NCBI RefSeq assembly: GCF_963678635.1
Contig: NC_087068.1
Coordinates: 23,562,697 to 23,626,696, forward strand
Direction: 5' to 3'
DNA from: Symsagittifera roscoffensis
Taxonomy: Eukaryota > Xenacoelomorpha > Acoela > Convolutidae
DNA: 64,000 nucleotides
How positions within the stretch are numbered: position 1 is the first letter of the stretch; each line of letters starts with the position of its first letter. Under the pieces are notes generated by a model. It did no database searches. It saw nothing but the letters and a program-made list of their open reading frames with translations, and had not been told where the DNA came from. Both the position numbers and the translations under genes were made by a program. Below, piece by piece: positions 49,901 to 58,634 of the stretch.

Positions 49901-52766
49901 GTTAAGTTGTTTGAAACAAATAGCTTTTTCGGTTCATTTGATGAATTAAAAATGCAGCAACTGTGTAAACTTATAACTATTCGAATGTCAAAGCACATGA
50001 TATCAATAAGCCGTAAAGATGCATCTAAATATCAAAGGTGCAACAAAATATCGTATTGCCAATTCGATGCAGCACATTCGACGCAGCAAAAATTGTTGCT
50101 TTAGGTCGCAACAATAATTGCGACTTGGTCGCAACAAAAGTCGCAAAAATATTTGCGACTTAGGTTGGAAAAAAAAAGCAGAAACCATACGACCAAAAAA
50201 TCACTAATAGGTTCGATAACACGAATAAAGCCAATAACACACGAATAAAGCTAACGCATATCAGAAAATCAGCAAATTTCAAATTACTGCATCTGATTCA
50301 TAGATTGCCCTTACACAGGTGGTAGTTGGTACTGCACGTATGCATCTCTGGAGGGTGATAGAGACGCAGTTCTGGCCTTGGCTTGCAGCAGACTGGACGA
50401 TGAGAATGAGTGGCCACTGGCACTAGATTTACTCCCAGGAGCCAGAGGGGAAGATGGATTCTTTTTGATCTGGAAACTGGCTATCCGTTTAAACGCACCC
50501 GCTGCACCCTTTTTGGACTTGGCATCTAAACACGTCAGTTTCAAATCGACCAATTCCAAGCTCAAATTTCTAGTATAAGATTTGCAATTTCCTTAATTGT
50601 TCAAAAATCAACTTCATGAATAGGGTTAAATAGATGCGTCTATTTCATATCCAAACTCTAAAACTGGAGCAAGTGAAATAGTCAATGTTTGTATAATTTG
50701 AAGCTTGGCGCAAGGTTTAGTACCGAGACCCATTCAATCTTCTGACGGCAAATGCTAACTAATGTTCACTAGTTTTCTATGAGTCCGTTCTTTAAAAGGA
50801 AGGGGGGTTTGACAAAGTGAAAATAAACTCCTGTTGCATAAAGACGGCCAAGATTAACAACGACCTGGTTCTCATCGGTTTCCAGGCGAGTCAACTCACC
50901 GCCCGGAGACATGGTCTGGAAGCGGGTGAGTTTATTCTGCACAGCAGGGGACGAACTGCTGCCATCCAGGGACTCCAGGAACTCTGAATTTAGAGACAAC
51001 AAGTCGTCATTGGTGCTGCCTCCGCAACTCGCGCTGCTTGCGTCCCAGAACTCATTGTCATCCAACTGCACATTTTCGGCTATCATCGTACAGCTTATCT
51101 CTATGTCCAGTGTTAGCACCATGACCTGGTTGAAATCGATACATACCATTTATGTTAGAAAATGGCAAAACTTCATCAAAAATACCCAGATGTCAAAGTA
51201 GACATTGATCAACATTTGACGGTAAAGTTTACAATTAGACATAACATTATATTTTGACGATAGCATTGCGCGCAAAAATTAAAAGAGCGCTTTTTTTCGT
51301 TGTTTTTGTTCATAGCATTGTTCAAGGCGAATTGTTCATAAGCCTAGTAAACAGGGCCTAACACGTCTTCTTACCTTTTCGCTTTTTGGAACTAATTCGA
51401 CTTTCAGTCGTCTACTTGTGGTGGATGAGTCACCACTACTTGTCGATGATGCTCTTCCCGATGAGGGGAGAGTGCCTGTGGTTCTGCACAATGTCTGCAT
51501 GGTGTATGCTTCAAAAGCATGAGAGCTTAAATCCACTTCCCCTGTTCCCAGAAGCTTTGTCTGTTTGTGCTTTGGAGCTTCAGGATTGTACTGTAAAACA
51601 AAATCAATTTTATATCATAGTAATGAAGTTTAGAGGTCACTTTTTTGAACTTTGATTCGTCATTTGTGATCAAATCTGATTATTTTTAAAGCTTTCGCAG
51701 AAGTTTAAGTCAAATACTGTCATACTTTCTTCATTAATTTAAGTATAAATTAGTACTCACCCCGACAAGAGTTACTTTGAACAGTTTCTTCAGAAACTGG
51801 TCGGATGAAGGTTTCTAAACAACAACAGGAACAAGTCACGCCCAATTTATAATGAATTCGGTATTGACAATTAACTTTTTTCATAAATCAAAAGGCAATC
51901 AAATTGTAGAAAGAATTGAACAGTTAAAAGCCTATATTAATGTTATACCTTGTAACCAATTCTCCCTTATTAAAAAATAGTTAACAAATTCTGTAGTAAC
52001 TTACAAGAATGAATCCAGCGTCGAATGAGACGTAGTCGTATGTGCGGTCTGCTGGGTTGAAGAAGTGGGAATTGCCCTGGTATGGATCACCTGGCTTGGC
52101 CACCCACTCCCTCGAACTTTCTATCTTGTACACTCCCTTTTTGCCCTTCCGGTGCCACCACACACCTACCTTCTGGGGCAGCCTGCAAACACAGACACGA
52201 TTGAACATTATCCATTCTCATCCGTCAATTATGGTTATTTATCCCATCAAAGTTAGAAAAACGGATAAAAACAGCGGTAGTAAACCAAAATGGTATATGT
52301 TCTCGTACACTTATTACGATTACTACATTATACTAAATACACTTATATACACTTATTACGACATACTAAACATACTTCTGCACTTATATGCACGTTAAAT
52401 TGATGCCAAATTGTTGACAAAAATCTGCTGAAATGAGTGATAATTCAATTTCTGATGCCTAACTGAGCAGTTTCAGGTAAAACAAAGGTCGTTCCACTGT
52501 TTCGACTGAAAAGAATAATAGCAACAAAATGGACTTGACTGTACACACCAAGGCTGTTTGTGGAACTGAAGATAGGATGATGTATGTTTGATAGTGAATC
52601 TACACTTGCAGCACTTCTCTTCGAACATGGTGGCCGCAGTTGCCCCTCCCACCCCCAGAGTGTTGGTTGTGTATCTGCCAGCAGCCTTGAACGAACTACG
52701 CACCCCTCCACTCTTCCGACTGAACGAGCCCACAGAGGCACCTAGGGGAGATTGGTCGAGAGTCAT
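22780..52766 (-). CDS. EHBP1: EH domain-binding protein 1 orthologue (C2-CH-bMERB)
   Basis: Twenty exons, about 1,190 residues, against about 1,230 for human EHBP1. Exons: 52766-52606, 52182-52005, 51814-51761, 51590-51375, 51125-50900, 50525-50317, 46724-46505, 43360-42926, 42704-42460, 41827-41767, 33256-32989, 32227-32058, 31552-31483, 31264-31241, 30759-30553, 29905-29714, 27990-27888, 27605-27474, 27196-27029, 22999-22780. All borders are GT/AG and phases match, except between the sixth and seventh (phase 0 to phase 2), where an exon is probably missing. The 50525 acceptor is tentative. Domain order is N-terminal C2, NPF motif, CH, bMERB, CaaX box. EHBP1 links EHD proteins and Rab8/10-family GTPases to actin during endocytic recycling. 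The start at 52766 is the first ATG of the open first exon; an upstream exon is possible. Confidence 0.88.
23640..24555 (-). repeat. Intronic repeat family R1, copy group 1
   Basis: Contains hairpin-like ACTTCGCAAACACAAGCGA at 23686, a variant at 23817, and the R1 core (CATAGCCAACTGACATTTGG at 24067, CCATTTTCGAAACTA at 24228, TGACACTTTTGCTGTTCG, TTCCTTTTAACAAAGGAA). The last is an imperfect palindrome. The strand is assigned from the tRNA-like heads. Confidence 0.7.
24540..24620 (-). repeat. tRNA-like head of the R1 family
   Basis: On the minus strand GCGTGGGCGTGAAACTCC leads to a B-box-like GAAGCTTCAAATCC. Similar modules occur at about 26.0, 46.0, 48.8, 49.4, 58.2 and 58.4 kb. Confidence 0.5.
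25110..26440 (-). repeat. Repeat family R1, copy group 2 (two cores)
   Basis: Two R1 cores at about 25.38 and 25.78 kb, a perfect hairpin ACACAAGC-TTT-GCTTGTGT at 25182, a second hairpin GCGAAGC-TGT-GCTTCGC at about 25483, and a tRNA-like module at about 25985-26060 followed by ACGAATTTCC-type tail sequence. It fills most of intron 19 together with copy group 1. Confidence 0.7.
27029..29905 (-). CDS. EHBP1: EHBP1 exons 16-19: bMERB Rab-binding domain
   Basis: A three-helix coiled-coil domain with MERB hallmarks: RRNWRTMIGKKRLLLENRL, then ITLTNEKSDLMLEFDDIDI, a helix EEDLDLQEKADQVKHQLRLL, EEKEEEERRLVELFR and LMDERNALVEKVDNRRVREG. This corresponds to the bivalent Mical/EHBP Rab-binding domain (DUF3585), which binds Rab8, Rab10 and relatives. 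After it the chain runs to TKDYFDK. An in-frame TAA follows at once (27027-27025), but it overlaps a strong GTAAGT donor and the next exon at 22999 fits in phase. Confidence 0.9.
29925..30330 (-). repeat. Repeat family R1, copy 3
   Basis: Shares CATAGCCAACAATTGGAAAA, TTTCGAAACTAGAAGTCGAT and ACCTATATAAGAGTCTGAAC with the other copies. It directly abuts EHBP1 exon 16. Confidence 0.7.
30553..32227 (-). CDS. EHBP1: EHBP1 exons 12-15: variable linker with a 24-nt microexon
   Basis: Four exons encode a Ser/Thr/Asn-rich linker between CH and bMERB. Exon 14 (31264-31241) has only 24 nt and reads KSLMMNWG; it is flanked by TTTTAATAG and GTGAGTCC and keeps phase 1 on both sides, so it can be skipped without a frame change. 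The following exon starts AKIKAKLDETQ. Confidence 0.7.
31572..31795 (-). mobile_element. tRNA-derived SINE in EHBP1 intron
   Basis: On the minus strand TGGCTACGTGGGTGAGACG (about 31783-31765) is a good A box and GGTCGTAGGTTTGAAATCC (31746-31728) a good B box, with an anticodon-arm-like stem between them. A GC-rich body follows to about 31572. It lies between exons 12 and 13 on the same strand as the gene. Confidence 0.65.
32989..42704 (-). CDS. EHBP1: EHBP1 exons 9-11: calponin-homology domain
   Basis: Exon 9 has LRDFEHWLTEVIRGYPRI and CGMTLCAVLHRYYPQL, exon 10 (only 61 nt) GNFNWLLEENDTQSEKYFKL, and exon 11 ALSTCDIVSIP then FQIAKQIHLHY, covering the single CH domain in order. Relative to human EHBP1 about 30 extra residues, rich in Ser/Asp/Thr, lie between the first helix and the CGMTLCAVLH helix. 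The last intron of the domain is 8.5 kb. CH domains of this class bind actin or scaffold proteins. Confidence 0.88.
36090..37270. repeat. Three diverged tandem copies of an AT-rich unit
   Basis: Each copy carries ACTTTGTATTC or CTTTGTTTT, a T-run, an AATCAGGTA/ATCAAGTACAACAAA motif, a TCGAGTGATATA-like motif, CAGTCGTGATT or CAGTCATCAATCG and GTCGAGAAAA. Spacing is about 320-600 bases. Divergence is high, so the expansion is old. Confidence 0.5.
38820..39300 (-). repeat. Repeat family R1, copy 4
   Basis: One of the best-preserved copies: ACATAGCCAACTGACAGTTG at 38827, CATTTTCGAAACCAGAATTC at 39070, and CCTATATAGGAGTACTCACT at 39259, the last beginning with the palindrome CCTATATAGG. Confidence 0.75.
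39800..40245 (-). repeat. Repeat family R1, copy 5
   Basis: ACATAGCCATTAGATGGTCG, CCAAGAAGTCGATCATCC and CTATATAGGAGTCTGAACTA place it in the family, in the same orientation as all others. Confidence 0.65.
42926..46724 (-). CDS. EHBP1: EHBP1 exons 7-8: acidic linker with NPF motif
   Basis: Exon 7 (46724-46505) is Ser/Thr/Glu-rich. Exon 8 (43360-42926) encodes an acidic region ending KVNPFLCDNADNQPF. The NPF tripeptide is the ligand of EH domains, the feature for which EHBP1 is named. Both exons end in phase 0 and join cleanly. A LINE fragment sits in the intron between them on the same strand. Confidence 0.8.
43540..45110 (-). mobile_element. Degraded non-LTR retrotransposon (LINE), reverse transcriptase and C-terminal part
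   Basis: Read on the minus strand from 45.1 kb: LIADSDQLKAWVGHFT (linker before the polymerase), then KGKGEALNCCNYRGIKF (a fingers motif of LINE reverse transcriptases), WQLLYANDSLLIADTLDEC, a cysteine-rich module (CRKDAGSKLWVHKKCCG, PHD-like) and GRPRKTWLDCVKMM near the C-terminus. The catalytic Y-x-D-D is Y-A-N-D here (44450-44439), so the enzyme is dead. Several frame changes and stops are present, and no endonuclease domain is visible, so the copy is 5'-truncated. The clade is uncertain (Jockey/CR1-like order). It sits in the EHBP1 intron between exons 7 and 8. Confidence 0.85.
45395..46360 (-). repeat. Repeat family R1, copies 6-7 with tRNA-like module
   Basis: A partial core at 45408, a full core at 45737 (CATTTTCGAAACTAGAATTC), a tRNA-like module at about 45990-46060 and the tail ATGCTATGAAATTTCCAATG followed by GCGAGTTAGGTTAGAAAAAA at about 46168. 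Confidence 0.7.
47765..48150 (-). repeat. Repeat family R1, copy 8
   Basis: ACATAGACAACAGAGAGTTG at 47773, CACTTTCGAAACCTGAAATC at 47921 and ACCTATATAAGTGTC at 48113. Confidence 0.65.
48937..48985. repeat. 17-bp tandem repeat, three units
   Basis: AAAATGCATCAAATGAC is repeated nearly three times without interruption in the EHBP1 intron. Confidence 0.7.
49250..49600 (-). repeat. R1 tRNA-like module and tail
   Basis: Minus-strand tRNA-like module at about 49384-49440 (AAGATTCGAAGCTGCGACCC on the plus strand is the B-box side), then GATGCTACAGTGAAACTTCC and GCGAGTTAGGTTAGAGAAAA, as in the other copies. Confidence 0.6.
50317..50525 (-). CDS. EHBP1: EHBP1 exon 6: Ser-rich linker (5' border tentative)
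   Basis: Open frame rich in Ser, Lys and Ala (FKRIASFQIKKN, SASGHSFSSSS), ending at a good GTGTAAG donor. The acceptor at 50526-50527 (TTTAG) fits the phase of exon 5. A better-looking acceptor at about 50579 leaves a phase clash. It is a low-complexity linker between C2 and CH. Confidence 0.6.
50900..52766 (-). CDS. EHBP1: EHBP1 exons 1-5: N-terminal C2 domain
   Basis: Exon 1 has SFKAAGRYTTNTL and FEEKCCK, exon 2 opens LPQKVGVWWHRKGKKGVYK, matching the human P-D-K-L-V-V-V-W-T-R-R-S-R-R-K strand. Exon 2 ends AGFIL, exon 3 carries FLKKLFKVTLVG and exon 4 has KLLGTGEVDLSSHAF followed by RRLKVELVPKSEK. Exon 5 begins VMVLTLDIEISCTM, the last C2 strand (compare L-Q-F-S-L-S-C-I-F). This NT-C2 type domain binds membrane lipids. 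The exon 5 donor is placed at the strong GTGAGT (50899); a weaker GTCGTT at 50864 is the alternative. Confidence 0.88.
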
Positions 52767-53214
52767 ATTGGTTCAAATTTGAACCTCCTCCATCAATACA
52801 TGATCTGAAAAACCCACAGTCTAAATTTGATTCGGATATAGTGTGCTTATTTGACGAACAAGGCTGAAAAATAGTGATAACGTTGATTCAAAAAGAACAA
52901 CGAAATAGATGATTGTATTGATGTCATATTGCTAATTTTAGATATTAGTTGGTAATGCGACGATATGAGCAATTTGAAAAATAATTTTGACTTAAAGGAT
53001 TTTAAACTCAAACTTGTAAACGAAACCCTAAAATGGCCTAACGCATAAAACTGCACTTCCCGTATTTCAAAAAACTTGAAACACTTTCAATTGCAAAATC
53101 ATCAATTTCAAAAATGGGATTCATAATCAAGCGTAATTAATTTTGAAATATCAGACTCTGTTTTGGTAATTTAATTTAAAGTTTCCGGAAAAAATTGGAG
53201 CGATAATATTGGTA

Positions 53215-54440
53215 TCAGAGGCCAAACTTGCATCCGCTGGTAGTAACTTGACATCACCCCAACAAAGCAGCGACAATTTCAAATTCAAATTTTGAAAGTT
53301 TATATTTTAAATTCAACATTTTAGCAAATTTTCAAAAAAGATAAAATCGTCATATCTTAGAATAAGAAAGCAGAAGGCGTTGAGCAGTCATAATTGGAGT
53401 CCAGACAAACATCCTGAGAGTACCTTGAGAGCACCCCACCAAAGTGTATGAGTATATCGAGCTCGGAAATTGTTAAGTTTTTAGAACAGTTTGAAAAAGC
53501 ATCAAAAACGGCATATCTCAAAAACTAAGATGATTTGAGCAATCAAAATTGTAGGAAAGATATGCAACTTCTGATAGTACCCAGAGAACCCCCACTGTAA
53601 GTTTGGGAATTTCGACAACTTAAAGCTTTTGAGAATTTACCTTGAGACTATAGGGTTGGCAATTTCAAATTTGTAAAATTTTGCATATTGAAATATTCTG
53701 AAAAAAATGCCATCTCAGAACATAAAGAGTTCAGCAATCATATTTCGATGCAAGATTTGCAACGCTTGAGAGTACCATGACAGCACCTCACACTAAAGAG
53801 ATGAGATTTTTAATTTTTGATGGTTTTTTATAGTAAGATATTTGAAAAATCGAACAAAACGTCATATCTCAAAAACTATAAGAACTTGAGCAGTCAAATT
53901 TTGAGGCAAGATTTGGACGGCCTGAGAGTACCTTGACAGCATCCAATTACAGGGTTTAGTAATTCAATTTTTGTTTCACTACAAAATTTCTTCGTCTGAT
54001 TTCGGAAAGTAAAAAGCTCGAGCAAATAATTGTGAAGGCACTTTTTTGCAATGCCTGAAAAAACCCTGACATCAACTCAAACCCTAGAGCTGAGAATTTC
54101 AATTTTTGTCAAGCTTTTCTATATCGGTTCTTTGAAAATAATTGAAAAAATTACAAAAGAAACGTAATATCTCGCAAACTAAAAGGATTTGAGCTGTCAG
54201 ATTTTGAGGCAAAATTTGCAACCCTGAAGGTAACTTGAGAGTACCCAATAACAAATTGAGAATTTAAATTTTTGTGGATATTTTTAAATCTAAATTTTAT
54301 GAAAACAAGAAAATTCGAAAAAATCACTAGAATATTTGTATCTCGTCAAGTAAAAAGATTTGGGTATTCATTTTTGGAGGCCCAATTTGCAACCCCAAGG
54401 GTCATCCTGACAGCATCCCACTTTATGGTTGCTAACTTTA
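53215..54440. repeat. Eight-unit degenerate tandem array
   Basis: A motif of the type TTTGCAACCCTGAGAGTACC-TTGACAGCACCC recurs near 53240, 53400, 53563, 53755, 53913, 54040, 54215 and 54387, spaced about 130-190 bases. Each is preceded by a conserved ATATCTCAAAAACTAA-AGATTTGAG-like segment. Units are well diverged. The array starts about 450 bases upstream of the first EHBP1 exon. Confidence 0.75.
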
Positions 54441-54489
54441 AACTTGGCAAAAAAGCACTGAATTCAAGCTGGAACATCGAACTTAATAA

Positions 54490-54620
54490 ATCTTAATTTA
54501 AACGCCCAAAAAAACGGAGCCTGAACAAATTGCAAGACTTTTCCTGAAAAAAAAACGAAAAAAAAAAATAAAAAAATAATAATAATAATCAAAATCGACA
54601 CTGCATTCATCGACTCTTAA
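54490..54620 (-). repeat. R1 fragment
   Basis: Only the AGCCTGAACAAATTGCAAGA / TTTTCCTGAAAAAAAAACGA segment of the family is present, followed by A-rich simple sequence. Confidence 0.5.
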
Positions 54621-55553
54621 ACAGCATAACGATCAAAAATAGAAGAAAAAAAAGGATTTCGAACGATGTTTTCATGAAAAAAAAACAAGGAAACTCAAGA
54701 AAATCATAAAAAAAGTGTTAAAATTTTTGAAGAGGGCCCTGGTGGGGCCGAGTTTAAGAATTCGGATTTTATGGTCTCAGACTCTCATCGATCTTAAAAA
54801 TACCAGCGAAATCTTTTAGTTAACAAAAGAAAGTAAAAAGCCGGCAGAATTAAAGCCGAACCCGATAATCAACTGGAAATTTTCGGCAGAAAATCTTATT
54901 GGAAAAAATAGCATGCATCGCCATATAGAAAATATATAGTGTATGCAGAGTGGTATGCATAATTCGCAAACTAACAGATCTTAAGCCGATGATAGAATTC
55001 TAAACACAGCTTTTTCTAGTTGTTAATAGCTTTTAAAGCCACTGATTAGGTATGATGTTCAGAAAATCGAGCATATCATCAGTACAAATAATTTAATAGA
55101 TTTTGTTTAACAAGTTGTTAACCAGAACAAAGTCTATATTACGATTTGATAACCCTTGCTCATTGCAAGCCTACTTAACTTCTTTACCTAAAATCTTATC
55201 GACTTGCCACAGGTAAGTTGCTTCACTATAAGCCTGAGTTTCGCTGGAATAAAAAACAAATGTTTTATGAAAATAAATTATAGTCAACCCTGTAAGATGC
55301 GAATTAGTTCAATCTGTGATGAATAATTAGACTAATAATACAAATTCAATCAGTAAAAAAAACAAACAAACAAACAAACACTCCGTAAACGGTTTGCATG
55401 AAACAGGCAGTGAAATTGATATCAAGCAGTGAGTTTCGAAAGATACTAAGGATTTTTGATCAGGATAGACAAGATTATCTCTATCATTACGAGTAAAATA
55501 TAGAAATTGTCTTCTTTTTATCATGATTGTTAGCATAATTATTACTTCTTTGA
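54621..55553. other. Gene-free spacer between EHBP1 and the channel gene
   Basis: Nothing coding seen. It contains a (CAAA)n simple repeat at about 55360-55381. Confidence 0.4.
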
Positions 55554-56292
55554 TCAGATCGCAGATTCGACATTTTTCCTTTTCTTTTTATTGTCATCGT
55601 CGTCGCGTTCGTAGTAAGCTACAATTCCGAGTAACTTGCGTTTCACGACAGCCGAGGTGACGTCCCAAATAAACTCCAGAACTTCAAATAACGACAGAGC
55701 ACAGAATCCGACATAGAGTCCCGAGTTGCCTCCGAAATCCGCCAAGAGGTCAATGACTGTATACGCTGGCGATTCTTTAATTGTGTCGATGTAAAGCGAG
55801 TCCATGTACACATTCACGTCGATCATTGATTTCCTACAGAAGATCTTTGTTAAGAAGAATTATTTTTCAGAAGGAATATTAGTGTATTCTAATTATTTTA
55901 AGGCGTCCAATTATAATTTACAACAACGAAGCCAATAACACCAAATCAATAAGTCCACTAACAATGAGTGCAACAAAATACCTAAATATTTCGTATATGA
56001 TTGCTGCTACCCTTATCTATATTTTGCGCTCAATTTTTTTTGTTTTTTTTTGCGTTAACTTATATATTTTTTTTGACCAAATTTGAATTGTTAAGCCAGT
56101 ATAAAAAATGAGTTTATTTTGAAGCGCTAATGATACCCACCTAAGAATGCGCGTGACATTGTCTGCAATTTCGTCTGTCATTGAGGTTCTTACATCTCTC
56201 AACGCCTCCACCACATTAAGGGCCCACTTGTTGTGGTCCTTAAAATTCAACACGTCTTCGTCAGTTTCCAGGATACTGTTGAGCAGAAAGGG
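55554..56292 (-). CDS. DEG/ENaC sodium channel, last two exons
   Basis: Exon 56292-56141 (PFLLNSILETDEDVLNFKDH...) joins in phase 2 to exon 55833-55554. The second exon carries the palm-to-pore landmark IDTIKESPAYTVIDLLADFG and the second transmembrane helix GGNSGLYVGFCALSLFEVLE, then a short basic/acidic cytoplasmic tail ending at a stop at 55554. This matches the C-terminal end of degenerin/ENaC/ASIC subunits (E-S-P, then G-G-x-x-G-L-x-x-G). The usual pore triplet G-A/S-S is G-F-C here. The finger, thumb and first membrane helix must lie in further 5' exons, but none is visible before the polymerase remnant at 59.1 kb. The gene either spans that insertion or is truncated. Confidence 0.85.
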
Positions 56293-57289
56293 CTGAAAAA
56301 TTCATTGACAGGTTTACATTCAGTGGTCATTTATGTTTTTGTTTCAATGCATCGACAAAATTTTTTGGGATTTTCAACCATAAAACAGCAAAATAACAAA
56401 ATTTGCCACTGAACAACTATAATGTTTTCAACTCTAAAACAGCACGAACCTTGCCACTGTCTTCCCTGGCATTCAACAAGGGAATTCAAACTAAATTATC
56501 CCATGGGTAAAAATAACCCGTTTTTCGACTACATAGAATAGATAATTCGGCACAGATATTTCAGCTCATTTGAGGTTCAGTTCAGCTTTTCAACTAAACA
56601 TTCAACAAATCACTCAAACTTCTCCTCTGCTCACATTTAGGTCGGCCAAAAATATATAACAGAGAGGCAGAGCGGAGCTTCGCATCACTTACGATACCAC
56701 AAAAATAGCATTGCAAGCTAGCAGACAGGAAAGGAAAGAAGCGCCACTAAATCCAAAGAAAACTTTACATAGAAACCACGAATTAAAACTTGAAAATATT
56801 GCCTGGAATGATGTTCTATTTGCGGAAAACACGTCCAGACGGCGTTGAATGACGAACAACCTTCGACAGCATTCAATGAAAAATCGAAGACAATTTTTGA
56901 TCGAAAAACACTGTTGTCATGAAAAACTTGAACTTAAAATTGTATTCTGATATTTTTAACGTTTTGTGCAATCCGGAGAAAAATAAAAATTATGTTTCCC
57001 TCGAACGAATGACTGCAAATTAGGCTAGTAAGCCGATAAAGTATAAGACGAAATCATTTGGGCCAAAAATTTGTTCAAGCAAAAACAATAATAAAAGAAA
57101 TAATACAAAAGGTCAAGGCTAGTAGAATTACAAATTCCAGCAGTAAATGAAAACATACAAACCAACTACAAAAAAACTGCAGACAAAAAAATCTAAGATG
57201 TGGCAACTAAGCCGACCAAACAAGCAGACAAATAATGAGACGCCATTTTTTTTTGAAACGGAAAATTTCGTTTAAAAAAACTGGTCCTG

Positions 57290-57380
57290 GTCAGATTCGA
57301 AACCAGAACCTTTGCCGTCCCAAGCGTATTCGTTACCTCCAAAATAAGTGTGTCAGAGCCGTTTAGAAATTTGAATTCAT
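57290..57380 (-). repeat. tRNA-derived remnant
   Basis: Minus strand GGAGGTAACGAATACGC followed by GTTCTGGTTTCGAATCTGAC resembles the D arm to T arm of a tRNA, with a B-box-like core. No full cloverleaf, so probably a SINE head. Confidence 0.4.
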
Positions 57381-57729
57381 TAGCAACCAAAGTCTACATT
57401 CCGATTTGATAACGCTTGCTAATGGCAAGCATAAACAGTTTCAGTGCTCCTTAATACAGCCCTGATCTGTAACTATTTTCCCAATCAAAGAATAATGGAA
57501 GCGAGTAGTTCATTGCAGGGTACAACGTTATTATGCTTAATCGTTAAAATAGCCATTTGCAGGGCTGGAAATTTTGCTAGAGAAACAGATCCCCGGGTTG
57601 ACATCCACACAAAAACCTAGAATTCTTTTTTTTTTGTTTTTATATCATAAGATGAACTTAAAGTCTGTCAAAAAACAGGTCACCATTTACAAACACTCAA
57701 GTTTATGAAAATAAGTTTTTCAAACTGTA

Positions 57730-58620
57730 CACAAAAATTATAGCTAACAGACAGTTGGAGAAGAGTCAATGAACGCATGTAAACACAAAAAAAAACACTG
57801 ACTTGTGTTTTGAAAAAACCTCATTTCAGATTTCAACGAAAAAGATGGCTTGTTGAATTTCTAAAATAATTTTTGACCGACATTTTTTTGATTTAAAAAA
57901 ATATTGAGAAAACTGGATCAAAAGGTATTTGCTGGGAAATCTGATAATTAAAATCCATATTTGAAATTAGAAGTTGATCACGTTGTTTTTGTGAAACTTA
58001 CAATTTCGCAGTTCGATTGTGAAGTTTGCCTTCCTTTTTAGACAGAGGTGAAGCTACACTTCGCAAACACAAGCAAGAACACGACCAAAAGCAGCTCTAT
58101 GAAGAGCAATAAGAAAAATTAGAAACAAGCTTGAATTAGTACTAATTCGCATACCTCTGAGGTTCGAACCTGCGATCTGCACATTAATAATCGCGCACTC
58201 TAAAGACTTGACCACGGACGCTTAATAGGTATCAACCACTAGCCACAAATAAAGCAGAGGACAGATAATTTGCAATTTCCAACGCTACACTGAAATTTCA
58301 ACTAAATTAACACATTTAATGAACACTTTCATTTGCGAGGCAGGTTGGAAAAAAGTTGGTTAAAAAACACTACGCTGATGGCTAGTGCAATGAATCTCAC
58401 GCACTAACCATGTCAGTCGCGGATGCTTAAAAAACCACAAACACTAGCCACAAATAAAGCAGAGGACAGTTTCTACGAACTTTGCAATAAAAGCCACCAA
58501 AAACAGAACACTTTTAATAAACACTTTTATTTGCGAGTTAGGTTAGAAAAAGAAAAAGGTTCGTAAAAATACACTTCGCTCACAAGCTCACTTCAAGAAA
58601 CATAAATGAGTAGTATAGGT
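57730..58620 (-). repeat. Repeat family R1, copies 9-10 with two tRNA-like modules
   Basis: R1 core at about 57741-58035, then a good tRNA-like module at about 58150-58215 whose minus strand reads GCAGGTTCGAACCTC, an almost ideal B box. A second module at about 58395 follows, then two GCGAG(T/G)(T/C)AGGTT tails. This is the clearest evidence that the family's head is tRNA-derived and that its sense strand is the minus strand. Confidence 0.7.
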
Positions 58621-58634
58621 TGGGGCAGTTCAGC

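Noticed and set aside
52445-52741. 98-codon minus-strand frame overlapping EHBP1 exon 1
   Set aside because: A different frame from the one that splices in phase to exon 2 with the C2 motifs.
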